A stretch of 64,000 bases of DNA from Terriglobia bacterium (GTDB taxonomy: Bacteria; Acidobacteriota; Terriglobia; Terriglobales; Acidobacteriaceae), in assembly GCA_020072585.1 (NCBI GenBank), contig JAIQGL010000029.1, forward strand, positions 1-64,000, in the 5' to 3' direction. The notes beneath the pieces are model-generated. The model was not told the origin of the DNA and searched no databases. It worked only from the letters and a program-made list of their open reading frames with translations. A program made the translations under genes and the position numbers. Each line of letters starts with the position of its first letter. Positions within the stretch are counted from its first letter, which is position 1. Positions 60,027 to 64,000 of the stretch are shown in pieces.

Positions 60027-60603
60027 AAGCGCGGTGGAGAAATAACGGAAGACGGCACGGCATGCAGCTTTATAGCAAGAACGCACTAATTACCCCAAGG
60101 GCTGCCGGGTTACTCGGCTCGGCAGTCCCTTCACTCCAGGCTTATGCACAACCACCGGTCAGGCGGCGAGCATTGAGTGTCGCCACTGGCAAGGTCCACA
60201 GTGAGAAAGCTGGTTTTGCCCGTCTGGCTGGCCCAACAATTGAGGCTCACGCCGCAACCGTGAGCTGGGTCACATACGGCTACTACTTCACATTGATAAT
60301 GTGCCGCTACTCAGCAAGCTTGATGTCTGAACTTGCGGCAAGCTTTTCTTCCGGCGAGATTCGGCTTGATTGTGGCCGAGTCCCTGCGGCACTAACTTTC
60401 CAGGAAGAACCCCAAGATAAGGAGTTGCGTGGCTGCGCGAAATGGCAGCCGCAAACAGGGCCCCATCGCAGTCAAGGGAATAAGTACGTGCGGGCCGATT
60501 TGTGCAGCAGGCCTCTGGCTAAACGCAAATCCACCGGTCAGGCGGCGAGAGATCAAAGCCGGCCAAGACAAAAACAGTCGACATCGTAAAGGAGCGCACT
60601 TAT
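60027..60603. other. Intergenic region before the multicopper oxidase
   Basis: The first 60 bases repeat the 3' flank of paralogue 1. CCACCGGTCAGGCGGCGAG occurs at 60152-60170 and 60531-60549. A 175-codon frame at 60062 has unlikely composition and no ribosome site. The promoter of the oxidase gene should be here. Confidence 0.45.
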
Positions 60604-62838
60604 ATGAAACACAGAGATGATGGTTTTTTCCTTCCGGAGAATGCATCCAAGGCCCGCATTCGAGAGGCAGAGAACGCCCGCCAGAACCGTCTGGAGATCG
60701 TGAAAGCTCATTCTCAGGGACAGGTTACTCGGCGCGATCTGGTCAAAATGGGCCTGATCACGACTGGCGGCTTACTGCTGCCGATCCATGGTCTGAACCC
60801 GTTCGTGAAAAGCGCCTATGCCAGCATTCCCACGGGCGCAAACCCCAGTCCGCTGTTTGGAGCACAGCCGTTTACTCAACCCATGCCCCGCTTTGATGTG
60901 TTGCCACGGAGGCAGTTCGGGCGCCAGGGCGGGTTGAATCCCGTGCCGACGGCTCTGTCTAACCAGACGCAGCAACCCGTGCCCGCTATTTTGGGTGGCG
61001 GCACCGGTCCCATTGAAGGCCGTCCTCCGGGAGACACGTGGGCGCATCAGTTGTTCACCCAGTTTCCCCCCAAGTTCACCATGGAAGCCACGCAGAAGGG
61101 GAACACGGGACCCAACAACACGTACAATCCTGGTGTCCCTTCGAGCCTGAATTCCGGCATCAACCCGGCGACGCCTATTCCACTGAAGTTCCACCCGCTC
61201 ATGCCCACGCAGGCCCTCAACTCAGTGTGGACGTTCAATGGAACCATTCCCCCCAAGCTGGCCATTGGCCGCTATAACGAACCGATCGTGTTCCGTCACC
61301 ACAACGGCCTGCCCGCCGATGTTACGCAGAACAACGGTTTCGGACGCAACACCATCTCCACCCATGAACACAACGGCCACCATGGTGCGGAAAACGACGG
61401 CTTCACCGGCGCTTTCTTCTTCCCCGGACAGTTCTATGACTATCACTGGCCGATTCAGCTGGGTGGATTCACCACCATCAATACAGCCGCCACGGACCCC
61501 AAGGCAAGCACTCCCGACGGCAGTGGTGGTCTTACCAAGATTCCAGGCGATTGGCATGAGACCATGAGCACCCACTGGTTCCACGATCACATGTTCAGCT
61601 TCACCAGCCAGAACGTATACAAGGGCAACGCTGCCATGTTCAACATGTACAGCGGCCTGGACCGTGGTAACGAGACCATCAACGATGGCGTCAATTTGCG
61701 GCTGCCCAGCGGCAGGGCCTTTGACTCTGCCAACCTGGACTATGACGTGAACCTGCTGCTGTCAGACAAGGCGTTTGACTCCACCGGACAGTTGTACTTT
61801 GACATCTTCGACTTCGACGGGTTCCTGGGCGACGTGATGACCGTGAACCTGGCTTATCGGCCTTTCTTCGAAGTGGAGCGCCGCAAGTACCGCTTCCGCA
61901 TCCTCAACGCGAGCGTCTCTCGCTTCTTCGCTTACGGCCTTTCCGACAACTCAGCGATGATCCAGATCGCGAACGACGGTAACCTGCTTCCGAACCCGGT
62001 TGTGCAAACCGTGTCCGACGAGCAGGGCATCGCCGAGCGCTATGACTGGGTGATTGACTTCTCGCGCTACCCGATTGGCGGCAGAGTGCAGCTGGTCAAT
62101 GTGCTCGAACACCAGGACGGCAAGAAACCCAGCAATAAACTCACGGTTGCCGACGCGCTAGCCGGCAAGTCCAACGATCCCTGCGTGGGAGCGATGCTGG
62201 AGTTCCGCATCGTGCGCAACCCGGCCCAGCCGGACGTTAGCCAGGTGCCCGCGACGCTGATCCCCAACCCCGACCTGTCAAACATCCCCGTAGCCCGTAC
62301 GCGGGTCTTTGAGTTCAACAGCGGAGCTAACCAGAACCTGTCGAACCCGGATACCTGCTACATCACCGGCGCCGGCGGCCAGTCCGGGCCGTGGGGCGTA
62401 AAGACAGACCAGACCGGGGACACGCTGGATGCGTGCTTCGGCCGCATCTCGGCGTTGCCGCAATATGGCACGCGCGAGATCTGGGAACTGCGCAACGGTG
62501 GCGGCGGCTGGGACCATCCCATCCACATCCACTTTGAAGAAGGCCAGATCCTGGCCCGCAACGGCAGCGCCAGCAACGTGCCGGCGTGGGAAAAGGGCCG
62601 CAAGGACGTGTATCGCTTGCGTCCAAGCGGCAGCGTGACCATCACCATGCAGTTCCGCGATTGGGGCGGCATGTACATGGAGCACTGCCATAACACGGTG
62701 CACGAGGACAACGCCATGCTGGTGCGCTGGGAGACCAAGGGCCTGGGAGCTCCGTTCCTGTCTCCGCTCCCGACTCCAGTCCCCACACCGCAGGGCGTGC
62801 ACTTCATCCCGCCGGATGAAATTCTTCCGACGGCCTGA
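60604..62838 (+). CDS. Tat-exported multicopper oxidase
   Basis: 744 residues with AAAGGAG before the ATG. A twin-arginine motif RRDLVKMG near residue 43 and a hydrophobic core lead to export of the folded protein. All four copper motifs are present: THEHNGHHG, HWFHDH, HPIHIHF and HCHNTVHEDNAM, the last giving the type 1 site with Met as axial ligand candidate. The domain layout fits bilirubin oxidase/CotA-like or manganese-oxidising enzymes, but the substrate cannot be read from sequence. The next gene encodes a SCO1-cytochrome c fusion. Confidence 0.9.
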   Translation: MKHRDDGFFLPENASKARIREAENARQNRLEIVKAHSQGQVTRRDLVKMGLITTGGLLLPIHGLNPFVKSAYASIPTGANPSPLFGAQPFTQPMPRFDVLPRRQFGRQGGLNPVPTALSNQTQQPVPAILGGGTGPIEGRPPGDTWAHQLFTQFPPKFTMEATQKGNTGPNNTYNPGVPSSLNSGINPATPIPLKFHPLMPTQALNSVWTFNGTIPPKLAIGRYNEPIVFRHHNGLPADVTQNNGFGRNTISTHEHNGHHGAENDGFTGAFFFPGQFYDYHWPIQLGGFTTINTAATDPKASTPDGSGGLTKIPGDWHETMSTHWFHDHMFSFTSQNVYKGNAAMFNMYSGLDRGNETINDGVNLRLPSGRAFDSANLDYDVNLLLSDKAFDSTGQLYFDIFDFDGFLGDVMTVNLAYRPFFEVERRKYRFRILNASVSRFFAYGLSDNSAMIQIANDGNLLPNPVVQTVSDEQGIAERYDWVIDFSRYPIGGRVQLVNVLEHQDGKKPSNKLTVADALAGKSNDPCVGAMLEFRIVRNPAQPDVSQVPATLIPNPDLSNIPVARTRVFEFNSGANQNLSNPDTCYITGAGGQSGPWGVKTDQTGDTLDACFGRISALPQYGTREIWELRNGGGGWDHPIHIHFEEGQILARNGSASNVPAWEKGRKDVYRLRPSGSVTITMQFRDWGGMYMEHCHNTVHEDNAMLVRWETKGLGAPFLSPLPTPVPTPQGVHFIPPDEILPTA

Positions 62839-62979
62839 GCCGCTAGCGGCGTTATAAGAAGGTCGGCTGGCCACCCGCGTCCTGCCCATTCACGCTCAGA
62901 GCGAGAGTATGAATGGGCGGCGCGGGGGTCTCGCCGAACTTGTTTCCGAATCCGAATGAACCTTGAAAGGAGCAGTACC

Positions 62980-63963
62980 ATGCGACCGAAGAGTTGGGCA
63001 AGCCTTGCCGGCGTGGCCGCCGTGATCCTTGCGGCTACGTTTTTTATGTATGTTGGCTCCGCCCCGGCGGCTGCTTATGAATCCCGCTGGGGAGCCAATT
63101 ATTTTCCCAACGTTGAGCTGACCGACCAGCACGGCAACAAACTTCATTTTTATGACGATCTGCTCAAGGGCAAGATCGTGGTCGTTGAACAATTCTATAC
63201 ACACTGCATCGATATCTGTCCGCTGGAAACCGCGCGCCTGGCCCAGGTGCAGAAGATGCTCGGCGACCGCGTGGGCAAAGACATCTTTTTTTATTCCATC
63301 AGCATTGATCCCAAGCGAGACACTCCACAAGCAATGAAAGAATATGCGGAGACGTATCACGCCGGCCCGGGCTGGCTTTTTCTCACCGGCAAGAAGGAAG
63401 ACATTGACGCAATCAACAAAAAGCTTGGCTTTCAAGACCCGCGGCCGGGTGACCGCGATGGCCATTCGGCTCATCTGCTGCTCGGCAATGAGGCCACCGG
63501 GCAGTGGCTGCGCAACAACGCCCTGGACAACCCGCGCTTCCTGGCCATCATGATCGGCGACTGGATGACCAGCTGGACCAGTGCCAAGCCCATGACCTCC
63601 AACCAGAGCTATGCCGACGCGCCCGCGATCAAATACGACGACCATGGCAAGTATATTTTCTTTACCCAATGCGCTGCCTGCCACACCATCGGCGGGGGCG
63701 AATCCATCGGACCGGATTTGCGCGGCCTGACCAAGATCCGCGATCCCCAGTGGCTCAGGAAAATCGTCCAGGTGCCGGAGGAGTTGCTGGACCAAGGCGA
63801 TCCGTTGGCCAACGCTCTGCTCAAGAAGTATAAGAACGTGCGCATGCCCAATCTGCATTTCGATGCTGCGACCACCGATCTGTTGATCGGGTATATGGAG
63901 AGGCAGTCCGCTGCCGTCGCCGCGAAGGATGCAGGATCAACCAGAGAGGAGCAACTGAGATGA
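62980..63963 (+). CDS. SCO1/SenC-cytochrome c fusion protein
   Basis: 327 residues from ATG 62980 with GAAAGGAG upstream. N-terminal signal or anchor, then a SCO-type thioredoxin fold (about 45-195) with CIDICPLE as the copper-binding Cys pair and His in DGHSAHLL. Residues about 215-310 carry a class I cytochrome c: CAACH heme site and a distal Met in VRMPNL. SCO proteins deliver copper, and the fused heme domain could move electrons. It lies 141 bases after the oxidase, likely as its copper or electron partner. Confidence 0.88.
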   Translation: MRPKSWASLAGVAAVILAATFFMYVGSAPAAAYESRWGANYFPNVELTDQHGNKLHFYDDLLKGKIVVVEQFYTHCIDICPLETARLAQVQKMLGDRVGKDIFFYSISIDPKRDTPQAMKEYAETYHAGPGWLFLTGKKEDIDAINKKLGFQDPRPGDRDGHSAHLLLGNEATGQWLRNNALDNPRFLAIMIGDWMTSWTSAKPMTSNQSYADAPAIKYDDHGKYIFFTQCAACHTIGGGESIGPDLRGLTKIRDPQWLRKIVQVPEELLDQGDPLANALLKKYKNVRMPNLHFDAATTDLLIGYMERQSAAVAAKDAGSTREEQLR

Positions 63964-64000
63964 CTTGTGACCGCTCTGCCAGGGAGAGTGCGGAGCCGTC
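63960..64000 (+). CDS. Start of a further gene, cut by the window end
   Basis: ATG at 63960 overlaps the stop of the SCO-cytochrome gene by four bases (ATGA), with GAGGAG eight bases upstream. The 13 visible codons give MTCDRSARESAEP. Too short to identify, but the coupling places it in the oxidase cluster. Confidence 0.55.
   Translation, partial: MTCDRSARESAEP

Noticed and set aside
60062-60589. 175-codon frame before the multicopper oxidase
   Set aside because: No ribosome site, erratic composition, and it contains a 19-bp repeat; treated as intergenic.

Overview
This window reads as chromosomal DNA of an Acidobacteriota member, most likely class Terriglobia (Koribacter/Sulfotelmatobacter-like). 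That is inferred from gene content: ECF sigma factor next to a Ser/Thr kinase-TPR receptor, sigma/zf-HC2/DUF3106 trio, DoxX protein, several lineage-typical small hypothetical proteins, PilZ proteins, many secreted proteins with TonB-family partners, and abundant short dispersed intergenic repeats. I could not run any database search, so all family names come from reading motifs.

Layout. 0-6.5 kb is accessory in character: a tRNA-Leu with extra copies of its 3' end downstream, an alkylation-repair pair (Ada-AlkA fusion plus Ogt), a divergent XRE/small-protein module, and a Panacea-domain toxin-antitoxin candidate. 6.7-18.6 kb holds an M28 peptidase, a MEDS-PAS sensor, two convergent paralogous Crp/Fnr regulators, a second copy of the XRE/small-protein module with a palindromic operator, a CDP-alcohol phosphatidyltransferase, RlpA and HIT proteins, and a DehI-like protein. 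18.8-28.2 kb has DoxX, an Arg/Gly-rich receiver protein, tRNA-Val, the sigma/anti-sigma/DUF3106 operon, a SirB1-like protein and a metal (zinc/manganese) uptake operon that lacks an ATPase gene.

28.3-37.5 kb is the most housekeeping-like part: uppS-cdsA-dxr-rseP (undecaprenyl diphosphate, CDP-diacylglycerol, MEP pathway, site-2 protease), an anthranilate/PABA-type glutamine amidotransferase, PilZ, a secreted protein that appears to start at CTG, a TonB-family protein and a DksA-type zinc-finger protein. 37.9-42.2 kb is signalling: an NtrC-type activator whose receiver Asp is Glu, a lone GvpL/GvpF, a stand-alone HisKA-like domain and a GAF-GGDEF cyclase. 42.9-48.8 kb has a third small-protein/XRE divergent pair with a perfect 20-bp palindrome, then an ECF sigma/Ser-Thr kinase operon that runs into a frameshifted cupredoxin-like gene and an unrecognised 329-residue protein.

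49-54 kb contains an MBL-fold hydrolase and a tandem duplication of a two-gene block, one member of which has decayed. 55-64 kb is a secreted oxidase cluster: large Ig-like/PKD-type protein, two tandem paralogous exported proteins, a Tat-exported multicopper oxidase and a SCO1-cytochrome c fusion, with the next gene cut off by the window end.

The best candidates for something undescribed are the repeated divergent XRE + TEDDGxYSCGH small-protein module (4.2-4.9 and 13.4-13.9 kb), the Panacea pair, the ECF-kinase-cupredoxin-unknown operon, and the multicopper oxidase cluster.
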